From Epibacterium sp. Ofav1-8 (GTDB lineage Bacteria > Pseudomonadota > Alphaproteobacteria > Rhodobacterales > Rhodobacteraceae): DNA of 64,000 bases. Numbering within the stretch: the first letter of the stretch is position 1; each line of letters begins with the position of its first letter. Both the position numbers and the translations under genes were made by a program. The stretch is from assembly GCF_022348185.1 (NCBI RefSeq), contig NZ_JAKRFD010000015.1:62001-126000 (forward strand), written 5' to 3'. Below are positions 25,315-34,218 of the stretch, piece by piece. Under the pieces are notes generated by a model, which was given only the letters and a program-made list of their open reading frames with translations, did not search any database and was not told the origin of the DNA.

Positions 25315-26301
25315 ATGAACCCGCTGACCGCCGTGCAGGATATGCTGATCAACCAGTTCGGAGAACTCGGGCCCTTGCTGGCGCTGGGATGCCTCGGCAT
25401 TCTGCTGGTTGCGGTGGCGGTGGGGCTGATCCTCAATCAGCCGGAAGACCCGCTGAAGAAACTTCAGCGCAGCCTGTCCGAAACGCAATCCTCAGCGCCG
25501 CAAAAGGACCGCCTGCGCCAGGCCAACCGCAACGAGCAATTGCAGAAGTTTGCCAATTTCCTCGAACCGCAGAACGAGGAAGAGCTCTCCGCGATGGAAC
25601 TCAAGCTGCGCCAGGCGGGCTATCAGTCCAAGGACGCGGTGCGGCTGTTTCACTTTGCGCAATTTGCCCTGGGCCTGATCGGGCTTGGGCTTGGCCTGTT
25701 CTATGTCTACGGGCTGAACGCCGATATGGAGTATAGCTCGCAGGATATGATCCTGCGGATCGCCGGCCCCGCCGGGGCCAGCTATTTCCTGCCGCGCTAT
25801 TGGGTGAACCGCCGGATCGACCAGCGCAAGCAGGCCATCACCCGCGCCTTTCCCGATGCGCTCGATATGATGCTGGTCTGTGTGGAGGCCGGCCAGTCCC
25901 TGGATCAGGCGATCGTCCGCGTCGGCAATGAGCTGCGCGCCTCCTACCCCGAATTGGCGGAAGAATTTGAAATCGTCGCTTATGAAATGAAGGCCGGCAA
26001 GGAAAAGGACAAGGTGCTGCGTGACATGGCCACCCGTTGCGGCGTGCAGGACGTGTCATCCTTTGTGACGGTGATGATCCAGTCCGCAACCTTCGGCACA
26101 TCGATCGCCGATGCGCTTCGGGTCTATGCGGCGGAAATGCGCGACAAACGCGTGATGCGTGCCGAAGAGGCCGCAAACAAGTTGCCAACAAAAATGACCC
26201 TTGCCACAATGGGCCTGACCGTACCACCGCTGCTGATCATCCTGGTTGGACCCTCCGTCGAGGGTATCTCGAACCTGGGGAAACAAGGCACCTTGCCGTG
26301 A
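25315..26301 (+). CDS. tadC: Tad inner-membrane protein TadC
   Basis: TadC is the second GspF-related membrane subunit. The 328-residue protein has an N-terminal helix (LLALGCLGILLVAVAVGLIL), further helices near residues 115-165, the T2SSF-domain motif FPDALDMMLVCVEAGQSLDQAIVRVG and VTVMIQSATFGTSIADALRVYAAEMRDKR, and a final helix (LATMGLTVPPLLIILVGPSV). Confidence 0.95.
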   Translation: MNPLTAVQDMLINQFGELGPLLALGCLGILLVAVAVGLILNQPEDPLKKLQRSLSETQSSAPQKDRLRQANRNEQLQKFANFLEPQNEEELSAMELKLRQAGYQSKDAVRLFHFAQFALGLIGLGLGLFYVYGLNADMEYSSQDMILRIAGPAGASYFLPRYWVNRRIDQRKQAITRAFPDALDMMLVCVEAGQSLDQAIVRVGNELRASYPELAEEFEIVAYEMKAGKEKDKVLRDMATRCGVQDVSSFVTVMIQSATFGTSIADALRVYAAEMRDKRVMRAEEAANKLPTKMTLATMGLTVPPLLIILVGPSVEGISNLGKQGTLP

Positions 26302-26311
26302 CAAGAACACC

Positions 26312-26920
26312 ATGACCACCCGGACCAGACGCACCCGCCTATTTCGTCTGATCCCACCTGCGACCGTCACCTGCGCTCTTGCGCTGGTGGCGGCTTGCGT
26401 ATCAGCGCCTGCGCGCAACAGCCTGTCCCTGACGGACGATCAAGGCGTTTGGGCCCCGGGCGTAAACCCGACAAAAGACGCCGTGAACGGGCTGGATGTG
26501 GGCCACCGCCTGATGGCCGCCGGGCAATACGAACTGGCCATCGACGCCTTCAACCGAGCGGCGCTGAACGAGGGGCTGACCCCCGAAGTGCTGTCCAGCC
26601 TTGGCACGGCGAACCTCGGGCTCGGCCGTCTGGGCCAGGCCGAAGACCTGCTGCGCCGCGCGGTCCGGGACGCGCCGGAATGGCCCGAGGCGCTGAACAA
26701 CCTTGGCGTGGTCCTGATGGAACAGGGCAAACATGCCGAGGCCGAACAGATCCTGCGGCGCGCCTATGCGCTGGACAATGGCGAAAGTGACGCAATCCGC
26801 GATAATTTGCGGCTGGCCCTCGAAAATCTTGACAACCCCGGGCATACTGCCGCCACCGGCGAGGAGTTTAAACTGGTGCGCAGGGGGGGCGGCGTCTACC
26901 GCATCCAGACGACACCGTGA
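26312..26920 (+). CDS. tadD: TPR lipoprotein TadD-like (first of two)
   Basis: The 202-residue protein (ATG 26312, ten bases after tadC) has a basic N-terminus, a hydrophobic signal and a lipobox LVAACVS. The rest is TPR repeats: VGHRLMAAGQYELAIDAFNRAAL, SLGTANLGLGRLGQAEDLLRRAV and ALNNLGVVLMEQGKHAEAEQILRRAYAL. TadD is an outer-membrane pilotin-like lipoprotein that helps the secretin. Which of the two TPR lipoproteins here plays that role cannot be told from sequence. Confidence 0.88.
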   Translation: MTTRTRRTRLFRLIPPATVTCALALVAACVSAPARNSLSLTDDQGVWAPGVNPTKDAVNGLDVGHRLMAAGQYELAIDAFNRAALNEGLTPEVLSSLGTANLGLGRLGQAEDLLRRAVRDAPEWPEALNNLGVVLMEQGKHAEAEQILRRAYALDNGESDAIRDNLRLALENLDNPGHTAATGEEFKLVRRGGGVYRIQTTP

Positions 26921-26956
26921 CATCGCCAGAGGCAGAGCAGAAAAGGACGCAGCAAA

Positions 26957-27808
26957 ATGCGCCATATGGGTCTATTGTCCGCAGGGCTGGTCGGGGCACT
27001 GTTCCTGTCCGCCTGTAGCAAGGAAATCGACAAGGAAGCCGTGGAGCGCGCGCTTCAGGACGTCAATGTCATCGATGAAAGCAACCTCAACAGCGTCATC
27101 CTGAACAGCTCCGATCCGAATGAAGCGGTGTCCTATTTCCAGCGCGGCGTCGCCGAAAACCCGGATCGTATCGACATGCACCGCGGTCTTGCCACGTCGC
27201 TGATCCGTGCCAAACGCTACACCGAAGCCGCCGCCGCCTGGCAACGCGTGGCAGGGCTGCCCGACGCCACCGATGAGGATCGCGTGAACCTGGCCGATGC
27301 GCTGATCCGCACCAACGAATGGGATCAGGCCCGCAAGACCCTCGATACCGTGCCGCCGACGCATGAGACCTACAAGCGCTACCGGCTGGAAGCGATGATT
27401 GCCGACAGCGAAGAGAACTGGAAAGCCGCAGACAGTTTCTATGAAACCGCGATCGGGCTGACCACGACCCCTGCCGGCGTGTTCAACAACTGGGGTTATT
27501 CGAAACTCACGCGCGGTGATTTCACCGGCGCCGAGCGCCTGTTTGGCGAGGCCCTGCGTCAGGATCCCAACCTGTTCACTGCCAAGAACAATCTGGTTCT
27601 GGCCCGCGGCGCCCAGCGCAACTACAGCCTGCCGGTGATCTCGATGACCCAGGTCGAGCGGGCGCAACTGTTGCACACTATGGCCCTGTCGGCCGTGAAA
27701 CAGGGCGACGTGAATACCGGCGAAGGTTTGCTGCGCGAAGCGATCGAAACCCACCCGCAGCATTTCGAAGCCGCCTCACGCGCGCTCGAAGCGCTGGAAA
27801 ACGGCTGA
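26957..27808 (+). CDS. TPR lipoprotein (second of two)
   Basis: The 283-residue protein has a lipoprotein signal (ALFLSACSKEID) and TPR-like repeats across the chain, including AVSYFQRGVAENPDRIDMHRGLATSLIRAKRYTEAAAAWQRV and VFNNWGYSKLTRGDFTGAERLFGEALRQDPNLFTAKNNLVLARG. It lies between the first TPR lipoprotein and the prepilin peptidase gene and is part of the Tad operon. The doubling of TPR lipoproteins suggests separate roles in secretin assembly. Confidence 0.88.
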   Translation: MRHMGLLSAGLVGALFLSACSKEIDKEAVERALQDVNVIDESNLNSVILNSSDPNEAVSYFQRGVAENPDRIDMHRGLATSLIRAKRYTEAAAAWQRVAGLPDATDEDRVNLADALIRTNEWDQARKTLDTVPPTHETYKRYRLEAMIADSEENWKAADSFYETAIGLTTTPAGVFNNWGYSKLTRGDFTGAERLFGEALRQDPNLFTAKNNLVLARGAQRNYSLPVISMTQVERAQLLHTMALSAVKQGDVNTGEGLLREAIETHPQHFEAASRALEALENG

Positions 27809-27821
27809 TCGGAGCACCCCA

Positions 27822-28319
27822 ATGCAATTCCCGGCCCAGGCTGCCCTGTGGTTTCTGCCTTTTGTCGCGCCGCTGTGCTTTATCGTGGCGCTGACCGACC
27901 TGCGAGAAATGCGCATTCCCAACTGGACGGTGGACTCTCTGGCCGCCCTCTATGTCCTGTTGGGCATGCTGGTGATGCCAAGCTGGACAGAATACGGCTG
28001 GCAGTTGCTGCATCTGCCGGTCGGGCTGGCCATCGGGTTCCTGATCTATGCTGCGGGTCTGGTGGGGGCTGGTGACGCAAAGTTCGCCGGCGCGGCGGCA
28101 CCCTATGTCGCGCTGGCAGATCTCTCCGATGTTGCGGTGATCTTTGCCTTCACCCTCCTGAGCGGTTTTCTCGCCCATCGGATTGCCCGCCATACCCCCC
28201 TGCGCCGCTTTGCACCGGGCTGGAAGAGCTGGGATGCGGGCAGCAAGTTTCCCATGGGCCTGTGCCTGGGCGCGACGCTTGCGATCTATCTTTGCCTGGC
28301 GGCCTTTTACACCGGCTGA
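27822..28319 (+). CDS. cpaA: Prepilin peptidase CpaA/TadV
   Basis: This aspartyl protease removes the basic leader of Flp-type prepilins. The 165-residue protein is short, as expected for the TadV group, which lacks the methylase domain. It has the two catalytic Asp regions: ALTDLREMRIPNW near residue 30 and GAGDAKFAG near residue 82 (the GxGD motif), in a bundle of about four to six membrane helices. It presumably processes both pilin-like proteins at 17.6-18.1 kb. Confidence 0.93.
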   Translation: MQFPAQAALWFLPFVAPLCFIVALTDLREMRIPNWTVDSLAALYVLLGMLVMPSWTEYGWQLLHLPVGLAIGFLIYAAGLVGAGDAKFAGAAAPYVALADLSDVAVIFAFTLLSGFLAHRIARHTPLRRFAPGWKSWDAGSKFPMGLCLGATLAIYLCLAAFYTG

Positions 28320-28515
28320 CAGTGCGACACCCGCGGAGCTCCCAAACACGCCGGATCTTGCGCACAATCGGCCTCGCTCTTCGTGGAAATGATGCAGCGA
28401 TGCCGTGGTCTTGCCACAGTGTTGAATATTCTCTTTTGCAATCGCCGCGGCCCGGGGAACGCATGCCCCACGGGCCAGGATGGGACCGTCATTGCCACAG
28501 AGGAACCGCCGCAAA

Positions 28516-29823
28516 ATGAACATGCAGAACCTGACCGTCATGGCGCCCCCCGCCCCCAAGGGCCTGGCCGAAATGCGGCTGCCGCTGGTGATGATGCGGG
28601 ACATCCTGCTGAAGACCATGTTCCGCAAGACCCTCGATACGGTCACCGAACTGTCGGAGGCGATCTGCCTGCCCACATCGGTGACGCAGGAGCTGATCGA
28701 CATCGCCCGCGAACAGAAGTTGCTGGAGGCCACCGGGACGCTCAATGCGAACTCCGGCAACGAAATGGGCTATCAGCTGACCGACGCGGGCAAGTCCCGG
28801 GCGCTGGATGCGCTGGCGCAGTCGGAATATTTCGGCGCGATGCCGGTACCGCTGGAGACCTACCGCGAACAGGTCAAGCGCCAGTCGATCCGCAATATCA
28901 TGGTGACACGGCAGCAACTCACCGCAGCCATGGGGCACCTGATCCTGCCGGACACGCTGCTGGATCACCTTGGTCCTGCTGTCAGTGCCGGGCGCTCGAT
29001 CCTGATGTATGGCCCGCCGGGGAACGGCAAATCGTCGATCTCGAACGGGATTCGCGACGCGCTTGGGGATCGTGTGTTTGTACCTCGCGCGATCGAATAT
29101 GCCGGTCAGGTCATCACCGTCTACGACCCGATCGTCCATAACGCCGTTGCACCGGAAGAAGACGATCCCAATGCGCTGCGCAAGCGGCGGCGGTTCGACG
29201 AGCGTTATGTCTGCTGCGAACGCCCGACCGTCGTCACCGGTGGTGAACTGTCCCTGTCGATGCTGGACCTCGTCTACAATCCGACCGCGCGCACCTACCA
29301 GGCGCCGCTGCAGCTGAAATCCACCGGCGGCATATTTATCGTCGACGACCTCGGGCGCCAGGCCGAAAGTCCCCAGGCGCTGGTCAACCGCTGGATCGTG
29401 CCACTGGAAGAGAGCAAGGATATCCTCGCCCTGCAATCCGGTGAGAAATTCGAGGTCCCCTTTGACACGCTGGTGATTTTCTCCACCAACTTTCACCCCA
29501 ACGAGATCTTCGACCAGGCGGCCTTGAGGCGGATCTTCTTCAAGATCAAGATCGACGGGCCGGATCAGGAGAACTTCCTCAAGATCTTTGCCCTGGTGGC
29601 CCGCAAGAAGGGTGTTCCCCTCGACGAAGCGGCGCTGGTCCATCTGCTGAAGAACAAATACCCCACAATCAACAATGTCTATGCCAACTATCAGCCGGTG
29701 TTCCTGATCGACCAGATGATCTCGATCTGCGAGTTTGAGGGCATCCCCTACCAGATGTCGCCAGAGCTGATTGATCGTGCCTGGGCCAATATGTTCGTCA
29801 AGGACGAGGCGATCGTCAAATAA
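28516..29823 (+). CDS. AAA+ ATPase at the end of the Tad locus, function unknown
   Basis: The 435-residue protein has an N-terminal winged-helix-like region (about 20-100), a linker, and an AAA+ core with Walker A MYGPPGNGKSSISNG (about 165-177), Walker B GGIFIVDDLGR (271-281), sensor-like VIFSTNFHPNEIFD (320-333) and the Arg-rich AALRRIFFKIKI. The chain ends with a small helical domain. A pair of cysteines (YVCCERP, 231-237) precedes the Walker B. No signal peptide or membrane helix is seen. AGGAACC lies ten bases before ATG 28516. It follows cpaA by 196 bases in the same direction. The fold is clear; the job is not. Confidence 0.85.
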   Translation: MNMQNLTVMAPPAPKGLAEMRLPLVMMRDILLKTMFRKTLDTVTELSEAICLPTSVTQELIDIAREQKLLEATGTLNANSGNEMGYQLTDAGKSRALDALAQSEYFGAMPVPLETYREQVKRQSIRNIMVTRQQLTAAMGHLILPDTLLDHLGPAVSAGRSILMYGPPGNGKSSISNGIRDALGDRVFVPRAIEYAGQVITVYDPIVHNAVAPEEDDPNALRKRRRFDERYVCCERPTVVTGGELSLSMLDLVYNPTARTYQAPLQLKSTGGIFIVDDLGRQAESPQALVNRWIVPLEESKDILALQSGEKFEVPFDTLVIFSTNFHPNEIFDQAALRRIFFKIKIDGPDQENFLKIFALVARKKGVPLDEAALVHLLKNKYPTINNVYANYQPVFLIDQMISICEFEGIPYQMSPELIDRAWANMFVKDEAIVK

Positions 29824-29861
29824 CCCCCCCGACCAGCTGCACCGACGCCGTGGAGGGGGGC

Positions 29862-29906
29862 CTCCCGCCCGTCGCCGGATCAGTGCTGATCCGCTCCCGT
29901 TGGGCC
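29862..29906. repeat. Two-box hairpin intergenic element, copy 2
   Basis: Box 1 CTCCCGCCCGTCGC (29862-29875) and box 2 CTCCCGTTGGGCC (29894-29906) are identical to those at 13695-13742. They flank the hairpin GGATCAG-TG-CTGATCC (29877-29892; a C-G pair extends it to 29876-29893). The hairpin sequence differs from copy 1 but pairing is kept. Confidence 0.7.
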
Positions 29907-29956
29907 CGGCACCGTGCCACGGCACGGTGCCGCAGTCTGCCCCTAGGGCAGACTGC
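29907..29956 (+). terminator. Two further perfect hairpins after the AAA+ gene
   Basis: CGGCACCGTGCC-AC-GGCACGGTGCCG (29907-29932, 12-base stem) and GCAGTCTGCCC-CTA-GGGCAGACTGC (29932-29956, 11-base stem) follow directly on the two-box element, sharing the base at 29932. They may end or stabilise the Tad/AAA+ message. No T run follows. Confidence 0.55.
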
Positions 29957-30072
29957 ATGGGAGACGACGCTAGCGGCATTTACCCCCTGTCAGGTTCCTG
30001 CCCGGACATTCGCTGGCGCAGCATATTCTCATGGTCCAAATAACCTTTGGTCGCGGCACCGATCCGGACTAA

Positions 30073-32499
30073 ATGGGGAACATGGAAACGCTACCCCCCC
30101 AGATTATGTCCTGGTTTTCGAGTCGTGGCTGGAGTGTACATCCGCATCAGCAGGATATGCTGCGCCGCAAGGATGATCCCGCGACGCTGCTGATCGCTCC
30201 CACCGGCGGCGGCAAGACCATGGCCGGGTTTCTGCCGACCCTGTGCGAACTGGCCGATGGCAGGCATGACGGCCTGCATACGCTCTATGTCTCGCCACTG
30301 AAGGCGCTGGCCACCGACATCAAGCGCAACCTCACCGGCCCGGTCGCCGAGATGGGCCTGCCTATCCGGATCGAGGACCGCACCGGCGACACCTCCTCCG
30401 CGCGCAAGCGCCGCCAGCGGGCCGACCCACCGCATATCCTGCTGACCACGCCGGAAAGTCTTGCCCTGATGGTGTCATATGAGGATGCCGCGCGCACCTT
30501 CAAAGGACTGCAGAGGGTGATCGTGGACGAGGTACATGCGTTGGCCGAAAGCAAACGCGGCGATCAGCTGATGCTGGCGCTGAGCCGCCTGCAGGCGCTC
30601 TGCCCCGATCTGCGCCGCGTCGGGCTGTCGGCGACGGTGGATGACCCGGCCGCGATTGCAAACCGGTTGGCACGCCATCCCGATCCCTGCCCGATCTACA
30701 TGGCGGACCCGGGGCCAGCCCCGGACATTCGCATGCTGGACGTGGCAGAGGCGCCACCCTGGGCCGGCGGTGGCGCGGCCTATTCCATTCCCGCCGTGCT
30801 CGAACAGATCCGCGCACACCGCACGACGCTGATCTTCCACAACACCCGTGCGCAGGCGGAAATCTTCTTTCACAACCTGTGGCTTGCCAACGACGAGGGG
30901 CTGCCCATCGGCATTCACCACGGTTCGCTCGACCGGGTGCAGCGCGAACGGGTCGAGGGCGCCATGGTCCGCGGAGAACTGCGTGCGGTGGTCTGTACCG
31001 GCTCGCTCGATCTCGGGATCGACTGGGGGGATGTGGACCTGGTGATCCAGATTGGCGCCCCGAAGAACGTCAAGCGGCTGGTGCAGCGGATCGGGCGCGC
31101 CAACCACCGCTACAACGCGCCCTCCAAGGCGCTGTTGGTGCCCGCGAACCGCTTTGAGGTGGTCGAATGCCGCGCCGCTCTCGAAGCCGCCCTCGCGGGC
31201 GATCTCGATGGTGATCCCCTGCCTCCCGGGCCGCGGGATGTTCTGTGCCAGCACATCCTGATCGCCGCCTGCGCCGGAGCGTTTGCCGCCGATGATCTGT
31301 ATGCCGAGATCACCAGCGCCGGGGCCTATGCAGGGCTCACCCGTCCCGAATTCGACGCCTGCCTCGAGTTCTGCGCCACCGGCGGCTATGCCCTTCGCGC
31401 CTACGACCAATGGCAGCGGCTGGTGCAGCACCCGGACGGGCGCTGGCAGTTGCGCGATCCGCGCGCGGCGGCGCGCATCCGGATGAACCTCGGCACCATT
31501 CAGGACACCGACACGCTGAAAGTCCGCCTGCGCCGCAGCAGGGGCGGCAAACCACTCGGCGAAATCGAAGAGGGATTTGCCGCCACCCTCACCCCCGGCG
31601 ATACCTTCCTGATCGCCGGCCAGATCGTGCGCTATGAGGGGCTGCGGGACATGACTGTCGAGGTCACCCGCAATGCCGCCAGAAAACCCAAGGTCGCCAC
31701 CTTCAACGGCACCAAATTTGCAACCTCCACGCAGCTGTCCGAGCGCATTCTGCGCATTCTGAACCAAGATCACTGGCCGGATCTCCCTGACCACACCGCC
31801 GAATGGCTGACGCTCCATCGCGAGGTCTCGCAGATGCCGCGCGCAGGGCGCCTGCTGGTGGAGAGTTTCCCCCATGACGGGCGCGAATATATCTGTGCCT
31901 ACGGGTTCGCAGGACGCAATGCGCAGCAAACTCTGGGTCTGCTGCTGACAAAGCGGATGGAAGAGCTTGGCCTTGATCCGCTTGGCTTTGTCGCCTCTGA
32001 CTATGCCACGCTGATCTGGGGGCTGGAACCGGTGCAGGATGCCGACGCGCTTCTGGATCGCACCGCCCTGCGCGAGGGACTGGAGGGCTGGTTGGCCGAG
32101 AACGCCGTCATGAAACGCGCCTTTCGCGGCGCTGCCACCATCGCCGGGCTGATCGAGCGCAACCTGCCGGGACAACGCAAGTCCGGCCGGCAGGCGACGT
32201 TTTCCTCCGACATCCTCTACGACACCCTGCGCAAATACGATCCCGACCATCTGCTGCTCGACATCACCCGCGAGGAGGCGTTGCGCGGGCTGGTGGATTT
32301 TGGACGAATCGAGGACATGATGGATCGCGTGGGCGACCGGATCGATCTGCTGCGCCTGCATCGGATCTCTCCTCTTGCAGCGCCGCTGTTGCTGGAGGTG
32401 GGAAAGATCCCGATCAAGGGCGCCGGTGTCGAACGGTTGATGGCTCAGGAGGCGGAAACCCTGATGCGCGCGTCCGGGCTTGCGGATCTGGCCCAATAA
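30073..32499 (+). CDS. Ligase-associated DEXH-box helicase (Lhr-like)
   Basis: The 808-residue protein matches the Lhr-type superfamily 2 helicase found in the ligase-associated DNA-damage-response gene set. The core has Walker A IAPTGGGKTMAGFLPTL, the DEVH box VIVDEVHALAESKRGDQL, VGLSATVDDP, the C-terminal RecA domain with TLIFHNTRAQAE and VVCTGSLDLGIDWGDVDLVIQ plus VQRIGRANHR, followed by the Lhr winged-helix and C-terminal domain. It is followed 17 bases later by pdeM. The start could also be ATG 30082. Confidence 0.93.
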   Translation: MGNMETLPPQIMSWFSSRGWSVHPHQQDMLRRKDDPATLLIAPTGGGKTMAGFLPTLCELADGRHDGLHTLYVSPLKALATDIKRNLTGPVAEMGLPIRIEDRTGDTSSARKRRQRADPPHILLTTPESLALMVSYEDAARTFKGLQRVIVDEVHALAESKRGDQLMLALSRLQALCPDLRRVGLSATVDDPAAIANRLARHPDPCPIYMADPGPAPDIRMLDVAEAPPWAGGGAAYSIPAVLEQIRAHRTTLIFHNTRAQAEIFFHNLWLANDEGLPIGIHHGSLDRVQRERVEGAMVRGELRAVVCTGSLDLGIDWGDVDLVIQIGAPKNVKRLVQRIGRANHRYNAPSKALLVPANRFEVVECRAALEAALAGDLDGDPLPPGPRDVLCQHILIAACAGAFAADDLYAEITSAGAYAGLTRPEFDACLEFCATGGYALRAYDQWQRLVQHPDGRWQLRDPRAAARIRMNLGTIQDTDTLKVRLRRSRGGKPLGEIEEGFAATLTPGDTFLIAGQIVRYEGLRDMTVEVTRNAARKPKVATFNGTKFATSTQLSERILRILNQDHWPDLPDHTAEWLTLHREVSQMPRAGRLLVESFPHDGREYICAYGFAGRNAQQTLGLLLTKRMEELGLDPLGFVASDYATLIWGLEPVQDADALLDRTALREGLEGWLAENAVMKRAFRGAATIAGLIERNLPGQRKSGRQATFSSDILYDTLRKYDPDHLLLDITREEALRGLVDFGRIEDMMDRVGDRIDLLRLHRISPLAAPLLLEVGKIPIKGAGVERLMAQEAETLMRASGLADLAQ

Positions 32500-32516
32500 C
32501 GCCATTCCCTGCGCGC

Positions 32517-33182
32517 ATGAACACGACATCATCCGCCGGCTATGCCTTTTCGTTTCATGGCGCCGCACTTTGTGCGCTGGGTGCACGTGCGCTCTGGTGG
32601 CCGCAAGAAACGACATTGATCGCCTCCGACCTCCATCTTGGCAAATCCGAGCGGGTCGCACGCCGGACGGGGGTGTCGCTGCCCCCCTATGAGACACGCG
32701 ATACGCTGGACCGGCTGGAGGGGCTGATTGCGGAACTGTCACCCAAACGGGTGATCTGTCTCGGCGATAGCTTTGACGATGATCGCGCGGCCAACAGCCT
32801 TGGCCCCCAGGACAAGGCCCGCCTGTCGGCGCTGATGCAGGGGCGACACTGGATATGGGTGGAGGGAAACCACGACCCCACCCCGCCGCCGCTGGGTGGC
32901 GAGGCCGTGGCGCAATTCAGCCTCGGGTCATTGATCTTTCGACATATCGCAACCCCGCAGGGCGTCGGTGAAATCAGTGGCCACTACCACCCCAAGGCCA
33001 GCCTGCGCGGGCAATCACGCCCGGCCTTCCTCATGGATCGCAACCGGCTGATCCTGCCGGCCTTCGGCACCTATACTGGCGGGCTACGCAGCACCGACCC
33101 GGCACTCACCGCGCTGATGGAGAAGCAGGCTCTGGCCATTCTGACCGGCGCGCGCGCCCTGCCCTGTCCGATGCCCCGATAA
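32517..33182 (+). CDS. pdeM: Ligase-associated DNA damage response endonuclease PdeM
   Basis: The 221-residue calcineurin-like phosphoesterase has the metal-binding motifs in order: SDLHLGKSE, CLGDSFDDD, GNHDP and the late SGHYHPKA (GHxH type). PdeM proteins travel with the Lhr-type helicase and, usually, an ATP-dependent ligase and an exonuclease, in a predicted DNA repair module. Here only helicase and PdeM are in the window. A terminator-like hairpin follows. Confidence 0.92.
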   Translation: MNTTSSAGYAFSFHGAALCALGARALWWPQETTLIASDLHLGKSERVARRTGVSLPPYETRDTLDRLEGLIAELSPKRVICLGDSFDDDRAANSLGPQDKARLSALMQGRHWIWVEGNHDPTPPPLGGEAVAQFSLGSLIFRHIATPQGVGEISGHYHPKASLRGQSRPAFLMDRNRLILPAFGTYTGGLRSTDPALTALMEKQALAILTGARALPCPMPR

Positions 33183-33188
33183 CGCAGA

Positions 33189-33229
33189 AACGGCGCGCCT
33201 GATGGGGCACGCCGTTCCTTCATCTTTTT
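33189..33229 (+). terminator. Terminator of pdeM
   Basis: AACGGCG-C-GCC (33189-33199) pairs with GGC-A-CGCCGTT (33206-33216) with one mismatch, followed by CCTTCATCTTTTT. The T run is also the start of the dispersed repeat. Confidence 0.65.
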
Positions 33230-33250
33230 ACAAATACCTCCGCCGGAGGC
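33225..33250. repeat. Dispersed intergenic repeat, copy 2
   Basis: TTTTT, one base, then CAAATACCTCCGCCGGAGGC (33231-33250), the same 20-base core as at 14865-14884. It lies between the convergent pdeM and folD genes. Confidence 0.75.
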
Positions 33251-33270
33251 CGCGAGGCATTTGCGTCGCT

Positions 33271-34173
33271 TCAGGCGGTCAGCCCTTCGGGCTCGGCCAG
33301 GTTATTGGCACGGCAGCAGGCGGTGACGGTGTTTGCCAGCAGGCAGGCAATGGTCATCGGCCCCACGCCACCGGGCACCGGCGTGATAGCACCGGCGCGT
33401 GCCGCTGCGCTCTCATAATGCACATCCCCGACCAGACGGGTCTTGCCCTCGCCCTTTTCCGGTGCGTCGATCCGGTTGATACCCACGTCGATGACGGTGG
33501 CGCCTTCCTTGATCCAGTCCCCGGGCACCATTTCGGGGCGGCCCACGGCGGCCACGACGATATCGGCGCGGCGCACCACGTCCGGCAGATCCTTGGTGCG
33601 CGAATGGGCGATGGTCACGGTGCAGCTGTCGCCCAGCAAAAGCTGCGCCATCGGCTTGCCCACGATGTTGGAACGTCCGACCACAACCGCATCCAGGCCG
33701 GACAGAGATCCGTGATGGTCCCGCAGCATCATCAGACAGCCAAGCGGGGTGCAGGGCACCATGGATTTCTGTCCCGTGCCCAGCAGACCCACGTTGGAGA
33801 TGTGAAACCCGTCGACATCCTTTTCCGGCGCGATGGAGTTGATGACCAGATCCTCGTCCAGATGTTTCGGCAGCGGCAGCTGAACCAGAATGCCGTGCAC
33901 CGCCGGATCGGTGTTGAGCTGGTCGATCAGCGCCAGCAGATCCGCCTCGGAGGTCTCCGCATCGAGTTTGTGCTCGAAAGAGTTCATGCCGACCTCGACG
34001 GTCTGTTTGCCCTTGGAGCGCACATAGACCTGCGACGCGGGATCTTCGCCCACCAGCACCACGGCGAGCCCCGGGGTGATGTCGTGCTCTTCCTTCAGGC
34101 GGGAGACATGCTCTGCCACCTGACCGCGGACCTTGGCCGCAAAGGCCTTACCGTCAATGATTTCTGCTGCCAT
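33271..34173 (-). CDS. folD: Methylenetetrahydrofolate dehydrogenase / cyclohydrolase FolD
   Basis: FolD interconverts 5,10-methylene-, methenyl- and 10-formyl-THF. The 300-residue protein has the family motifs [14 protein letters not shown] (catalytic Lys region), [26 protein letters not shown], the NADP site [17 protein letters not shown] and the closing [16 protein letters not shown] chose ATG 34173 over an in-frame ATG at 34191 by family start. With fhs 1.5 kb upstream on the same strand it gives reversible conversion of formate and methylene-THF. Confidence 0.97.
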   Translation of the reverse strand: MAAEIIDGKAFAAKVRGQVAEHVSRLKEEHDITPGLAVVLVGEDPASQVYVRSKGKQTVEVGMNSFEHKLDAETSEADLLALIDQLNTDPAVHGILVQLPLPKHLDEDLVINSIAPEKDVDGFHISNVGLLGTGQKSMVPCTPLGCLMMLRDHHGSLSGLDAVVVGRSNIVGKPMAQLLLGDSCTVTIAHSRTKDLPDVVRRADIVVAAVGRPEMVPGDWIKEGATVIDVGINRIDAPEKGEGKTRLVGDVHYESAAARAGAITPVPGGVGPMTIACLLANTVTACCRANNLAEPEGLTA

Positions 34174-34218
34174 CGTTTTGTTCCTTGTCACGGTGCAGAC
34201 CCTTCGTTCGGGCGCTGC

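Noticed and set aside
30475-32742. A 755-codon open frame on the minus strand opposite the Lhr-type helicase
   Set aside because: The helicase motifs on the plus strand are complete and in order, so this is a shadow.
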